Shown here: piece after piece, positions 16,250 to 25,706 of the stretch
How the letters are laid out: each line of letters begins with the position of its first letter
Position numbering within the stretch: the stretch's first letter is position 1
NCBI RefSeq assembly: GCF_002251735.1
Contig: NZ_NOXS01000025.1
Span: forward strand, 59,557 to 123,556
DNA: 64,000 nucleotides
Reading direction: 5' to 3'
From: Elstera cyanobacteriorum
GTDB taxonomy: Bacteria > Pseudomonadota > Alphaproteobacteria > Elsterales > Elsteraceae
The notes under the pieces: generated by a model
Told to the model about the DNA's origin: nothing
What the model saw: the letters and a program-made list of their open reading frames with translations, nothing else
The model's database searches: none
Translations under genes and position numbers: made by a program

Positions 16250-18053
16250 AGGAGCCGGGCGCGGCCTCCAGCACCGGATGTTTTGCCGACCCGAGCGCGC
16301 GGGCCGGAACATCCGGGCCGGATTTGTCGCGCAGCCACTCCCGCCACGTCGGCCACCAGGAACCAGGGCGCTGTTCGGCCCCCTCCAGCCAAGCGTCGGG
16401 CGTTGGCGGGCAGTCCGGGCGTGTCCAATGCATATATTTGTTCGCGGCGGGCGGATTGACGATCCCGGCAATATGGCCGGAGCCGCCAAGCAGGAATTGC
16501 ACCGGCCCACCATAGACCTGCGTGCCGATATAGGTGCTTTTCCACGGGGCGATATGATCTTCCCGCGCCGAAACGATGATGGTCGGCACTTTCACTTTGC
16601 GCAGATCGATCTTCACGCCATCCAGCTCGATACCGCCCGGTTCTACCAGCAAATTCTGCTGATACATTTTGCGCAGGTAGAAGCTGTGCATGGCGGCGGG
16701 CATGCGGGTGGAATCGCCGTTCCAATACAGAAGATCGAAGGGGAAAGGGTCTTTGCCGAGCAAATAGTTATTGATGACGAAGGACCAGATCAAATCATTG
16801 GCCCGCAGCATATTAAAGCTGTTGGCCATCTCCTTGCCTTCCAGCACACCGTTTCGTGCCATGCGCGCTTCCAGCGACTGAAGCTGTTCTTCATCAATAA
16901 AGACCGATAGTTCGCCTGCCTCGGTAAAATCCACCATTGTGGTAAAATACGTAACGCTATTGACGGGCGCGCGGCGCTTCGCGGCAAGATAGGCGAGGGT
17001 GCTGGCGGTCAGGATGCCGCCCAGGCAATAGCCGATCATATTGGCTTTCGGCTCGCCGGTAATCTCCAGCACCGCGTCCAGCGCCGCCAGCGTGCCTTCT
17101 TTCATGTAATCGGCAAAAGTTTTACCGGAAAGGCTGGCGTCTGGGTTCACCCAGGAAACGCAAAAAACCGTAATCCCCTGATCGACAGCCCATTTGATGA
17201 AGGAATTTTGCGGTTTCAAATCCAGAATATAATATTTGTTAATCCACGGCGGAACAATCAGCAGCGGAATCTTCTGAACCGTCTCCGTACTAGGGGTATA
17301 CTGAATCAACTCGATCAGATCATTACGAAATACGACCGCACCCGGAGTGGTCGCAACATTACGGCCAATCTCGAAGGCTTCGGTATCGGTCATCGAAATC
17401 TTGAGTTCGCCGTTACCCTTTTCCAAATCCTCGACGAGGTTCTGAAGCCCGTCGAGCAGATTTTTGCCGCCGGTTTCTAGTGTCTTGCGCAGCACTTCCG
17501 GATTGGTCAGCAGGAAGTTGGAGGGCGCCATCGCATCAACGAACTGGCGCGTATAGAAATCGACCTTACGGGCGGTGGCTGGGTCCAACCCTTCGACCTC
17601 GCGCACCTGGTTCTGCATCCAGCGTGCCGCCAGCAGGTAGGATTGCTTGATGTAATCGAACAGAACATTTTCGTTCCAGGCGGCATCTTTAAACCGCTTG
17701 TCGTCGCGGTTCGGGGTAACGATGGGGGCCGCTTCTTCCCCCATCCAGCGCCGCGCCGCGCTTTGCCAAAGGTTCAGATATTCGCCCCAAAGCTCTACCT
17801 GCGCTTGGATGAGTTTGGCGGGATCGGTCATCAACCGCGCGGTCATTTCCAAAAACGCAGAAGCAATCGAACTGGTTCGGCCAGGATCGGCCAGCAACGG
17901 GTTATCCCGATGCCGTTCGATGAAAGCGGCCAGCACAGAATGGCTGCGTTCGGCGATATCGCCCATCACGCGCGACCATTCCACCGGATCGGGCAGGCCG
18001 ATGGTGGGTGTTTCAGGGGCGGCCTGATTGGGGGTTTGCTGCTTTTGGGTCAT
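16230..18053 (-). CDS. phaC: Class I polyhydroxyalkanoate synthase
   Basis: A 607-residue PHA synthase that polymerises (R)-3-hydroxyacyl-CoA on the granule surface. The N-terminal domain (about 1-200) is followed by an alpha/beta-hydrolase domain with the lipase-like box GYCLGG near residue 340, in which Cys is the nucleophile, and the conserved PPWINKYYILDL and VSWVNPD segments. The C-terminal catalytic His lies in GSGHIAGIVNPP. The start ATG 18053 has a strong GGGAGG site; the frame is open to 18305. The gene runs straight into the BtuF-like gene. No phaA, phaB or phasin gene is in the window. Confidence 0.95.
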   Translation of the reverse strand: MTQKQQTPNQAAPETPTIGLPDPVEWSRVMGDIAERSHSVLAAFIERHRDNPLLADPGRTSSIASAFLEMTARLMTDPAKLIQAQVELWGEYLNLWQSAARRWMGEEAAPIVTPNRDDKRFKDAAWNENVLFDYIKQSYLLAARWMQNQVREVEGLDPATARKVDFYTRQFVDAMAPSNFLLTNPEVLRKTLETGGKNLLDGLQNLVEDLEKGNGELKISMTDTEAFEIGRNVATTPGAVVFRNDLIELIQYTPSTETVQKIPLLIVPPWINKYYILDLKPQNSFIKWAVDQGITVFCVSWVNPDASLSGKTFADYMKEGTLAALDAVLEITGEPKANMIGYCLGGILTASTLAYLAAKRRAPVNSVTYFTTMVDFTEAGELSVFIDEEQLQSLEARMARNGVLEGKEMANSFNMLRANDLIWSFVINNYLLGKDPFPFDLLYWNGDSTRMPAAMHSFYLRKMYQQNLLVEPGGIELDGVKIDLRKVKVPTIIVSAREDHIAPWKSTYIGTQVYGGPVQFLLGGSGHIAGIVNPPAANKYMHWTRPDCPPTPDAWLEGAEQRPGSWWPTWREWLRDKSGPDVPARALGSAKHPVLEAAPGSYVKVRS

Positions 18054-18244
18054 GTTTGTCCTCCCTCCCCTTGGTTTTGGCGCGGCCTTTCGCGGATGAA
18101 CCGCCCCGCCGGGTACTGGTTTTGCTTGCCAGGACGGGGGTTTTTGCGTGTTCTGTCCGCGCGGTTCGCGCTTCCCCTGGATAGCATGGATGAAGCACGG
18201 TCGCAGCCGGAAAGCGTTGCATAGGGTTTGCGCAGGGGACGAGC

Positions 18245-19291
18245 ATGGGTGATCGGGGCACAACGAAACACGGCGGGATGCGGATGGGCCGGTTGGTATC
18301 GGCATCGCTGCTGGCGGTTTTGCTGAGCGGCTGTAGCGATCTTGGCCTGTTCACCAATACAAAGACCGCCGATGACGGCACCTATCCCAATCTTGGCAGC
18401 GTGCCCGCGCGTCCGGCGCCCCGGTCGGATCCGGCCGAACGGCAAACCGCGCGCGACGGGTTGGCGGCGGACCGCGCCAATGCGCGCTATAGCGCTGATC
18501 CCATCCGGCGGCCCTATCCCGAAGGGGCGGCGGCGGCAGTACCGCCCGATGGCAATTTCCCCGTGCAATCGAATTTTCGTCCGACCGAAGCGCCGCCCGG
18601 ATCGGCCCCGGCGCCGCAACCGGTGACAGTTCAGAAAATCGGCGAGGTGCAACCGTCCCGCCTGGGGATGCCCGCCGCGCCGCCGTCTGATCCCCGGCAA
18701 CCGGCACCGGAAGCCCCGCCGCCCGCGCCGGTCGATCTGGTACCGCAGGCCGCGTCCGTCTCGGTTCCGCCCGCACCAGCGCCAATCAGCGCCGCCGTTC
18801 CGGTTCCGCCCCCGCCCCCGGCTGCGCCGCTGCCGCTGAAATCCGGCGCCGATATCGATGCGAAACTTCAGGCGATGGTCGCTGCCTCTGGCGCCGATCC
18901 GACCCCGACGACCTATATCGGCGCGCCGGGGCCAAGCGTTCCATCGCTGGCGACGCTCTATTTCCGCGATGGGTCTGCCCAGCTCGATGGGGCGGCGCTA
19001 TCGGTGCTGAAACAGGTCGCGGCGATCCAAAAATCCCGAGGTCAGCGTCTGGTGCTGGTCGGCCATGCAAGCCGCCGGGCGGAGACGAATGACCTGCTAA
19101 AACGCGAAACTTTCAATCAAAAAATCAGCGCAGCGCGTGCGGAAAATACCCGCAAAGCCTTACAACGCTTAGGTGTTAAGGCGCTGATGGTCACCGTGCG
19201 CGCCGCGGGCGATCAGGCGGCGGTCTTCGACGAGGCCGCACCCGCCGGGGAAGCCGCCAACCGCAAGGTCGAGATTTATCTTGAAGACTAA
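18245..19291 (+). CDS. OmpA-domain lipoprotein with a Pro/Ala-rich linker
   Basis: A 348-residue envelope protein. The lipobox LLSGC (C30) follows a hydrophobic stretch; ATGs at 18278 or 18284 would give a more usual lipoprotein signal length, but GGGGAC precedes ATG 18245. Residues 55-200 are low-complexity and rich in Pro and Ala, likely spanning the periplasm. Residues 235-348 form an OmpA-type peptidoglycan-binding domain (TLYFRDGSAQLDGAALSVL, GHASRR, NRKVEIYLED). It probably tethers the outer membrane to the wall. It is divergent from phaC across a 191-bp gap and is followed by the aminotransferase. Confidence 0.8.
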   Translation: MGDRGTTKHGGMRMGRLVSASLLAVLLSGCSDLGLFTNTKTADDGTYPNLGSVPARPAPRSDPAERQTARDGLAADRANARYSADPIRRPYPEGAAAAVPPDGNFPVQSNFRPTEAPPGSAPAPQPVTVQKIGEVQPSRLGMPAAPPSDPRQPAPEAPPPAPVDLVPQAASVSVPPAPAPISAAVPVPPPPPAAPLPLKSGADIDAKLQAMVAASGADPTPTTYIGAPGPSVPSLATLYFRDGSAQLDGAALSVLKQVAAIQKSRGQRLVLVGHASRRAETNDLLKRETFNQKISAARAENTRKALQRLGVKALMVTVRAAGDQAAVFDEAAPAGEAANRKVEIYLED

Positions 19292-19375
19292 GGCCGCCCG
19301 CGCCTAAACGAACAATCCGCCCCGGCGCGTGGGGACAGCCGGGACGGCCTTCATTCGTCCCCGTAGGATCGAGAC

Positions 19376-20602
19376 ATGGACAGCGACTTTCACAGCATTC
19401 GCCGCTTACCGCCTTACGTCTTTGCGGAAGTGAACAAGCTGAAAGCCGCCGCCCGAGCTAATGGCAGGGATGTCATCGACCTCGGCATGGGCAACCCCGA
19501 TAGTCCGACGCCGAAACATATCGTCGATAAGCTGATCGAAGCCGTGCAGAACCCGCGCGCCCATCGCTACTCGATGAGCAAGGGCGTTCCCGGTCTGCGC
19601 AAGGCGATTGCGGGTTATTACGAGCGCCGGTTTAACGTGCCGCTCGACCCGGAAACCGAAGTGGTGGCGACGCTCGGCTCGAAGGAAGGGTTGGCGAACC
19701 TCGCCAATGCCATTACCAGCCCCGGCGATACCATTATGGTGCCGAACCCTTCCTATCCCATTCATGCCTTCGGCTTCATGATGGCGGGGGCGTCCATCCG
19801 CCATCTGCCGACGACTGAAGGCACCGACTTTATGCATATGCTAGAGCGGGCGGCGAAACATTCGGTTCCGGCCCCGACGGCGCTGATCGTCAATTACCCG
19901 TCGAACCCGACGGCGGAAGTGCGCGGGCTGGATTTCTACGCCGATGTCGTGGATTTCTGCCGCAAGCGCAATATCTGGATCCTGTCGGATCTCGCCTATT
20001 CGGAAATCTATTTCGATGACAACCCGCCGCCGTCGATCCTGCAGGTGCCGGGGGCGATGGATATTGCGGTGGAATTCGGCAGCCTATCGAAGACCTACTC
20101 GATGCCCGGCTGGCGCATGGGGTTTGCGGTCGGCAATAAGAAGCTGATCAACGCCCTGACCCGGATCAAATCTTACCTCGATTACGGCGCGTTTACGCCG
20201 ATCCAGGTGGCGGCCACGGCGGCGCTGAATGGCCCGCAAGATTGCGTCGATGAAATCCGCGCCATGTATAAGCAGCGTCGCGACGTGATGATCCAATCCT
20301 TCGCGCAAGCCGGATGGGATATTCCGTCCCCGCCCGCGACCATGTTTGCCTGGGCGCCGATCCCGGACCGCTTTAAGCATCTCGGCAGCTTAGAATTTTC
20401 CAAGCGTCTGCTGCTGGAAGCCGATGTGGCGGTCGCCCCCGGTGTTGGTTTCGGTGAATATGGCGACGGTCACGTCCGTCTCGCGCTGGTGGAAAACCCG
20501 CAGCGCGTGCGCCAGGCCGCCCGGTCGATCAAGGCGTTCCTAAGCCGCGACGATGTGGCCGATGCCGCCTACAAACCCGTGCTGCAAGCGGCAGCGCAGT
20601 AA
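19376..20602 (+). CDS. Class I aminotransferase, AlaC/AspC-like
   Basis: A 408-residue PLP aminotransferase of fold type I. Substrate and cofactor motifs: DLGMGNPDSPTP (about 36), YSMSKGVPGLRKAI (about 63), NYPSNPTAEV (about 170) and the PLP lysine in GSLSKTYSMPGWRMGF (about 236-252). It is closest in pattern to glutamate-pyruvate aminotransferases (AlaC) and the enzymes upstream of hom in alphaproteobacteria. It would use alanine or aspartate family keto acids. The hom gene follows 42 bp downstream, suggesting shared transcription and a role near threonine/methionine synthesis. Confidence 0.88.
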   Translation: MDSDFHSIRRLPPYVFAEVNKLKAAARANGRDVIDLGMGNPDSPTPKHIVDKLIEAVQNPRAHRYSMSKGVPGLRKAIAGYYERRFNVPLDPETEVVATLGSKEGLANLANAITSPGDTIMVPNPSYPIHAFGFMMAGASIRHLPTTEGTDFMHMLERAAKHSVPAPTALIVNYPSNPTAEVRGLDFYADVVDFCRKRNIWILSDLAYSEIYFDDNPPPSILQVPGAMDIAVEFGSLSKTYSMPGWRMGFAVGNKKLINALTRIKSYLDYGAFTPIQVAATAALNGPQDCVDEIRAMYKQRRDVMIQSFAQAGWDIPSPPATMFAWAPIPDRFKHLGSLEFSKRLLLEADVAVAPGVGFGEYGDGHVRLALVENPQRVRQAARSIKAFLSRDDVADAAYKPVLQAAAQ

Positions 20603-20644
20603 GCGTTTCGCCCCGACGACGATTTAAGAGTGAGAGAAGTGGTT

Positions 20645-21946
20645 ATGGAAGATCGTAAACCGTTGCGCGTCGGCATTGCCGGTTTAGGGGTTGTCGGCGC
20701 GGGCGTCGTCGGGGTGTTGCAACGGAACGCCAAGGAAATCGCGGCGCGCGCCGGTCGTCCCATCGAAGTGGTGGCGGTGGCCGCGCGTGACCGCACCCGC
20801 GACCGTGGGGTCGATCTCTCGCAGGTCTCTTGGGCCGATAGCGCCGCCGATTTGACCGGGCGTAATGATATCGATGTGTTCGTTGAACTCATCGGCGGGT
20901 CGGAAGGCGTGGCGCGCGAGGCCGTGGAATCGGCCCTTGCGCGGAGCCTGCCGGTGGTGACGGCCAATAAGGCGCTGCTGGCCCATCACGGCGCCGCGCT
21001 GGCGCGGATGGCCGAAGCCAAGGGCGTAACACTGGCGTTTGAAGCGGCGGTGGCGGGCGGTATTCCGGTCATTAAAGTGCTGCGCGAAGGGCTGGCGGCC
21101 AACCGCTTCAGCCGCGTCTACGGTATCCTCAACGGCACCTGCAATTACATCCTGACTAAGATGCGCCAGGAAGGCCGCGATTTTACCGACGTGCTGACCG
21201 ATGCGCAAAAACTCGGCTATGCTGAAGCCGACCCAACCTTCGACGTCGATGGTATCGACGCCGCGCATAAACTATCGATCCTGGCGGCGGTTGCCTTCGG
21301 GGCCGATGTGGCGTTCGACAAGGTGCATGTGGAAGGCATCCGCCACGTTTCGGCGGTGGATATCACCTTTGCGGAAGAGCTTGGCTATCGCATCAAACTG
21401 CTCGGCATTGCCGCGCGGACGGATGCGGGGCTGGAACAGCGGGTTCACCCCTGCATGGTGCCGGTCGATAGCGCGATTGCCTCGGTCGAGGATGTGTATA
21501 ACGCCGTGGTGGCCGAAGGCGATGCGGTGGGCACCTCCATGCTCGTTGGCCGGGGCGCCGGGGCCGGGCCGACCGCGTCGGCGGTCGTCTCGGACCTCAT
21601 CGACCTTGCGCGCGGCGTGACCGTACCGACCTTCGCCGTGCCGGTGGGGGATATGGAGCCGATCCCCAGCGTCTCTATCGATAAGCACCGGGGGGCCTAT
21701 TACGTCCGCCTCATGGTCCTCGACCAGCCGGGGGTGATTGCCGATATCGCGGGCGCTTTGCGCGACGAAAAGGTTTCGATGGAAGCCATGATCCAGCGCG
21801 GTCGCAATCCGGGGGAAATCGTGCCGGTGGTCCTAACTACCCATGAGACGGATGAAGCCGCCATGCGCCGCGCGCTGGCCCGGATCGACGCCATTCCCGC
21901 TGTCACGGAACCGCCGCGCGTCATCCGCATCATGGAACAATTGTAA
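20645..21946 (+). CDS. hom: Homoserine dehydrogenase
   Basis: A 433-residue monofunctional homoserine dehydrogenase, reducing aspartate semialdehyde to homoserine for threonine and methionine. The NAD(P) motif GIAGLGVVGAGVVG is at residues 10-23, TANKALLAHHG and the YGILNGTCNYILTKM segment (about 160-174) form the active site, and an ACT domain for feedback control covers about 350-430 (YYVRLMVLDQPGVIADIAG). ATG 20645 follows GAGAGAAG; a GTG at 20630 is also in frame. It sits between the aminotransferase and glpX and ends before a short terminator-like hairpin. Confidence 0.96.
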   Translation: MEDRKPLRVGIAGLGVVGAGVVGVLQRNAKEIAARAGRPIEVVAVAARDRTRDRGVDLSQVSWADSAADLTGRNDIDVFVELIGGSEGVAREAVESALARSLPVVTANKALLAHHGAALARMAEAKGVTLAFEAAVAGGIPVIKVLREGLAANRFSRVYGILNGTCNYILTKMRQEGRDFTDVLTDAQKLGYAEADPTFDVDGIDAAHKLSILAAVAFGADVAFDKVHVEGIRHVSAVDITFAEELGYRIKLLGIAARTDAGLEQRVHPCMVPVDSAIASVEDVYNAVVAEGDAVGTSMLVGRGAGAGPTASAVVSDLIDLARGVTVPTFAVPVGDMEPIPSVSIDKHRGAYYVRLMVLDQPGVIADIAGALRDEKVSMEAMIQRGRNPGEIVPVVLTTHETDEAAMRRALARIDAIPAVTEPPRVIRIMEQL

Positions 21947-21982
21947 GCGCCCGCCTTTAGCGCTATCACCCTGCCCATTCTT

Positions 21983-22008
21983 GCCCCCGCGCCCGACGGG
22001 GGCTTTTT
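21983..22008 (+). terminator. Terminator-like hairpin between hom and glpX
   Basis: A perfect 7-bp stem (GCCCCCG at 21983-21989, CGGGGGC at 21997-22003) is followed by TTTTT. It ends only 14 bp before the glpX ATG, and the glpX ribosome binding site GGAG abuts the T-run, so it could act as an attenuator rather than a full stop. Confidence 0.7.
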
Positions 22009-22022
22009 GGAGACATTTGCCC

Positions 22023-22988
22023 ATGTCGATGGACCGTAACCTCGCCCTCGAGGCGATCCGCGTGACCGAAGCGGCGGCGCTCGCCGCCTCGCGCCTGATG
22101 GGGCGCGGTGATGAAAAAGCCGCCGATCAGGCCGCCGTCGATGCGATGCGCCGCGCGCTGAATGATCTCGATATCGATGGCACGGTGGTCATCGGCGAAG
22201 GCGAGCGCGACGAAGCCCCGATGCTGTACATCGGCGAAAAGGTCGGTACGGGCCAAGGCCCGCGCATTGATATCGCCCTCGATCCGCTGGAAGGCACGAC
22301 CATCACCGCCAAGGGTGGCCAAAACGCCCTGGCCGTCATCGCGATGGCCGAAGCCGGTGGCTTCCTGAACGCGCCGGACGTTTATATGGATAAGATCGCC
22401 GTTGGCGGCGGTCTGCCGGAGGGCGTGGTCGATATCGATGCGGACCCGGCTGAAAATCTGAAGAATCTCGCGCAGGCCAAAAAGCTCGCCGTTGAAGATC
22501 TCGTCGTCTGCATTCTCGACCGGCCGCGCCATGCCGATCTGATCGCCAAAGTCCGCACGGCAGGCGCGCGTATCATGCTGATCTCGGATGGCGATGTGTC
22601 GGGCGTGATCGCGACCGCTCAGCCGAATTCGGGCGTCGATCTCTACCTCGGGTCGGGCGGTGCGCCAGAAGGTGTGCTGGCGGCGGCTGCCCTGCGCTGC
22701 ATCGGCGGCCAGATGCAGGGCCGTCTGCTGTTCCGCAACGATGACGAACGCGGCCGGGCGACCCGTATGGGCATTACGGACTTCAACCGTAAGTACTCGA
22801 TGCTCGATCTCGCTAAGGGCGACGTGATGTTCGCGGCGACCGGCGTGACCGATGGCGCGATGTTGCAGGGCGTGCGGCGCTTCCCCGGCGGCGCCTCCAC
22901 CCATTCGCTGATCATGCGGTCGGCCACCGGCACGGTGCGCCATGTGACGGCTCAGCACAATACGGTGCTGAAGCCGATCGACCGCTAA
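22023..22988 (+). CDS. glpX: Class II fructose-1,6-bisphosphatase
   Basis: A 321-residue GlpX-type FBPase, a gluconeogenic enzyme; some members also act on sedoheptulose bisphosphate. Metal-site motifs are GEGERDEAPMLYIGE (about 59-73) and DPLEGTT (about 83-89). The KYSMLDLAKGDVMFAATGVTDG segment near residue 255-276 is typical. ATG 22023 is chosen (a second ATG is at 22029). recJ starts one base after its stop. The hairpin right upstream suggests separate control from hom. Confidence 0.95.
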   Translation: MSMDRNLALEAIRVTEAAALAASRLMGRGDEKAADQAAVDAMRRALNDLDIDGTVVIGEGERDEAPMLYIGEKVGTGQGPRIDIALDPLEGTTITAKGGQNALAVIAMAEAGGFLNAPDVYMDKIAVGGGLPEGVVDIDADPAENLKNLAQAKKLAVEDLVVCILDRPRHADLIAKVRTAGARIMLISDGDVSGVIATAQPNSGVDLYLGSGGAPEGVLAAAALRCIGGQMQGRLLFRNDDERGRATRMGITDFNRKYSMLDLAKGDVMFAATGVTDGAMLQGVRRFPGGASTHSLIMRSATGTVRHVTAQHNTVLKPIDR

Positions 22989-22989
22989 G

Positions 22990-24780
22990 ATGACGACCGG
23001 CGCCGCACCCGCCTTGCTGGGGGTAGACCGCTCGCTGGGCGGGCGGCGCTGGATTGATCGTGGGGGTGATGCCCGGTTGGGTCTCGCCCTCGCGCAGCGC
23101 CTCGGCCTGCCCGATCTCGTCGGGCGGCTGATGGCGGGGCGGGGGGTGACGCTGGAAACGGCGGACGATTTTCTGAGCCCCACGCTGCGGCGGGCGATGC
23201 CCGACCCATCGAGCTTCCTTGATATGGATAAAGCCGCCGAGGCTTTGGCCGACTGCGTTGCGCGCGGCGCAACGATTGGCCTGTTCGGCGATTATGATGT
23301 GGATGGCGCGACCTCTACGGCGTTGCTGTACCGCTTCTTTGCCGCGCTCGGCCCGGCGCCGTTGATCCATATTCCCGACCGCATGACCGAAGGCTATGGC
23401 CCGAACGCCCCGGCGCTGCTAGCGCTGAAGGAACGCGGGGCGGAGGTGGTCGTCACCGTCGATTGCGGTGCGACGGCGCACGAGCCGTTGCGCGCGGCGG
23501 CCGAGGCGGGGGTGAAGGTGATCGTCTGCGATCACCACGTCGGCGAACCGGCTTTGCCGCCCGCGCTGGCCGTGGTCAATCCCAACCGCTTCGATGAAAC
23601 CACTGAACATCGCACGCTCGCCGCTGTTGGCGTTGCCTTTCTGCTGGCCGTCGCGGTCAACCGAACGCTGCGCCAGCGGGGGTTTTTCAAGGAAACCGGA
23701 CGGGCGGAACCCGATTTGCTGGGGCTGCTCGATATCGTCGCCCTCGGCACGGTGGCTGATGTCGTGCCGCTCACCGGTCTGAACCGCGCGTTGGTGACCC
23801 AAGGCCTTGCTGTGCTGCGCCAGCGCCGGACGCTCGGCCTGCGGGCGCTCGCCGATAGTGCGGGGCTGGACGAGGCGCCGGAAGCCTATCACCTCGGCTT
23901 TGTTTTTGGTCCGCGCGTCAACGCTGGTGGACGGGTGGGGGAGGCTGCGTTGGGCGCGCGCCTGCTGACCACCGAAGACCCGTTGGAAGCGCAAACCATC
24001 GCCCGGCAGTTGCATCACTACAACGAAGAACGCCGTGCCATCGAAGCCCTGGTGCAGGAAGAGGCCATCGCCAAGATCGAAAGTGCCCCGCCCGCCAAGG
24101 ACCAGCCGCTGATCTTAGTCGCGGGGGAAGGGTGGCACCCGGGGGTGATCGGTATCGTCGCCTCCCGCCTCAAGGAGCGCTATCACCGTCCGGCCTGCGT
24201 TGTGGCGCTGGAAAACGGCGTCGGTAAAGGCTCGGGCCGCTCGGTGCCCGGCGTCGCTTTGGGCGATGCGGTGATTGCGGCGCGGCAGGCGGGCCTATTG
24301 GTCGCGGGGGGCGGGCACGCGATGGCGGCAGGCTTCACTGTGCCACAGGATAAGCTGGCCGATCTCGAAGCCTTCCTGGCCCAGCGCATTACCGATGATC
24401 TGGCGGGGGCGCCGCTGGTGCCGCATTTGGCCATCGACGCGAGTCTCGACTGTCAGGGGGCAACGCCAGACCTGCTTACCCAGGTCGCGCGTCTCGGCCC
24501 CTTCGGCCAGGGCAATTCCGAACCGCGCTTCGTCGTCACCCCGGCGCGCTGCGTGAAGGCCGATCTGGTCGGCGGTGCCCACGTGCGTCTGATCCTAACC
24601 GGTCCCCAGGGCGGGCGACTGAAGGCGATTGCCTTTCGGGCGGCCGAAACCCCGCTGGGCGACGCCCTGCTGAACCATCGCGGCGCCTTTTTCCACATCG
24701 CCGGGCACCTGCGCCGCGATACTTGGCAGGGACAGGATGGCGTCCAGATGATTGTCGAAGATGCGGCGATTATGATCTAA
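22990..24780 (+). CDS. recJ: Single-stranded-DNA-specific exonuclease RecJ
   Basis: A 596-residue 5'-3' exonuclease for RecF-pathway recombination and mismatch repair. The DHH phosphoesterase motifs are visible: GDYDVDGATST (about 99), VDCGAT (about 157), CDHHVGEP (about 179) and ALGTVADVVPLTGLNR (about 251). A DHHA1 domain follows with GEGWHPGVIGIVASRLKE (about 379) and GGGHAMAAGFTV (about 438), then the OB-type C-terminal domain. It begins directly after the glpX stop and is probably translated from the same message. Confidence 0.96.
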   Translation: MTTGAAPALLGVDRSLGGRRWIDRGGDARLGLALAQRLGLPDLVGRLMAGRGVTLETADDFLSPTLRRAMPDPSSFLDMDKAAEALADCVARGATIGLFGDYDVDGATSTALLYRFFAALGPAPLIHIPDRMTEGYGPNAPALLALKERGAEVVVTVDCGATAHEPLRAAAEAGVKVIVCDHHVGEPALPPALAVVNPNRFDETTEHRTLAAVGVAFLLAVAVNRTLRQRGFFKETGRAEPDLLGLLDIVALGTVADVVPLTGLNRALVTQGLAVLRQRRTLGLRALADSAGLDEAPEAYHLGFVFGPRVNAGGRVGEAALGARLLTTEDPLEAQTIARQLHHYNEERRAIEALVQEEAIAKIESAPPAKDQPLILVAGEGWHPGVIGIVASRLKERYHRPACVVALENGVGKGSGRSVPGVALGDAVIAARQAGLLVAGGGHAMAAGFTVPQDKLADLEAFLAQRITDDLAGAPLVPHLAIDASLDCQGATPDLLTQVARLGPFGQGNSEPRFVVTPARCVKADLVGGAHVRLILTGPQGGRLKAIAFRAAETPLGDALLNHRGAFFHIAGHLRRDTWQGQDGVQMIVEDAAIMI

Positions 24781-24857
24781 TCATCTGATATTCATAATGT
24801 TTTTCGGATGAAGTCATCTTTTTGTCACGAAACGCAGGTCACCGAAAAAACTCCCGC

Positions 24858-24887
24858 TTGACCCCTCCCCCTTAACCGCGCTATCAA
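24858..24887 (+). promoter_or_regulatory. Likely promoter of tRNA-Glu
   Basis: TTGACC (24858-24863) and TATCAA (24882-24887) are 18 bp apart and end 16 bp before the tRNA 5' end. Match quality is moderate but position and spacing fit. Confidence 0.45.
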
Positions 24888-24903
24888 CCCCCCACGCCAC
24901 GAC

Positions 24904-24979
24904 GTCCCCATCGTCTAGAGGCCTAGGACACCAGCCTTTCACGTTGGTAACACGGGTTCGAATCCCGTTGGGGACGCCA
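24904..24979 (+). tRNA. tRNA-Glu (TTC anticodon)
   Basis: Cloverleaf with acceptor GTCCCCA pairing TGGGGAC, D-arm CGTCTAGAGGCCTAGGACA, anticodon loop CCTTTCACG giving TTC (Glu), T-loop GGGTTCGAATCCC, discriminator G and encoded CCA (24977-24979). Confidence 0.97.
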
Positions 24980-25003
24980 CCTCATCGAAGGAAGGCGATC
25001 GTC

Positions 25004-25046
25004 AAAAAAAGCTGCAACCAACTGGTTAGCAGCTTTTTTGTTTTTT
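25004..25046 (+). terminator. Terminator after tRNA-Glu
   Basis: AAAAAAGCTGC (25005-25015) pairs with GCAGCTTTTTT (25029-25039), with inner pairing ACC/GGT and further T-rich sequence after it. It is near symmetric and could work on both strands. Confidence 0.88.
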
Positions 25047-25139
25047 GGATCGTCGCTCTGTACCGCTGTCGCAATGATGTTATCCGCCCCGGGTTTATTC
25101 TAATCTCGGGGATCAACCTGATCGGACCCGGAGGCGAGG

Positions 25140-25541
<402 letters not shown>

Positions 25542-25706
25542 GCCATCGGTAAGGGGCACGCTCGGTGTTGTTCGCCGGGCGGATGGCCATCCTGGCCGCT
25601 TTTAGCCAGCCGCAGAATCTTGATTCAAAAAGCCGCTATTCCGCTTCTCGGCGCGGGCGGGCGGGCCTATGCTGCGGCCTTTCGTGAGACTGTAGGAAAA
25701 TTTCAC

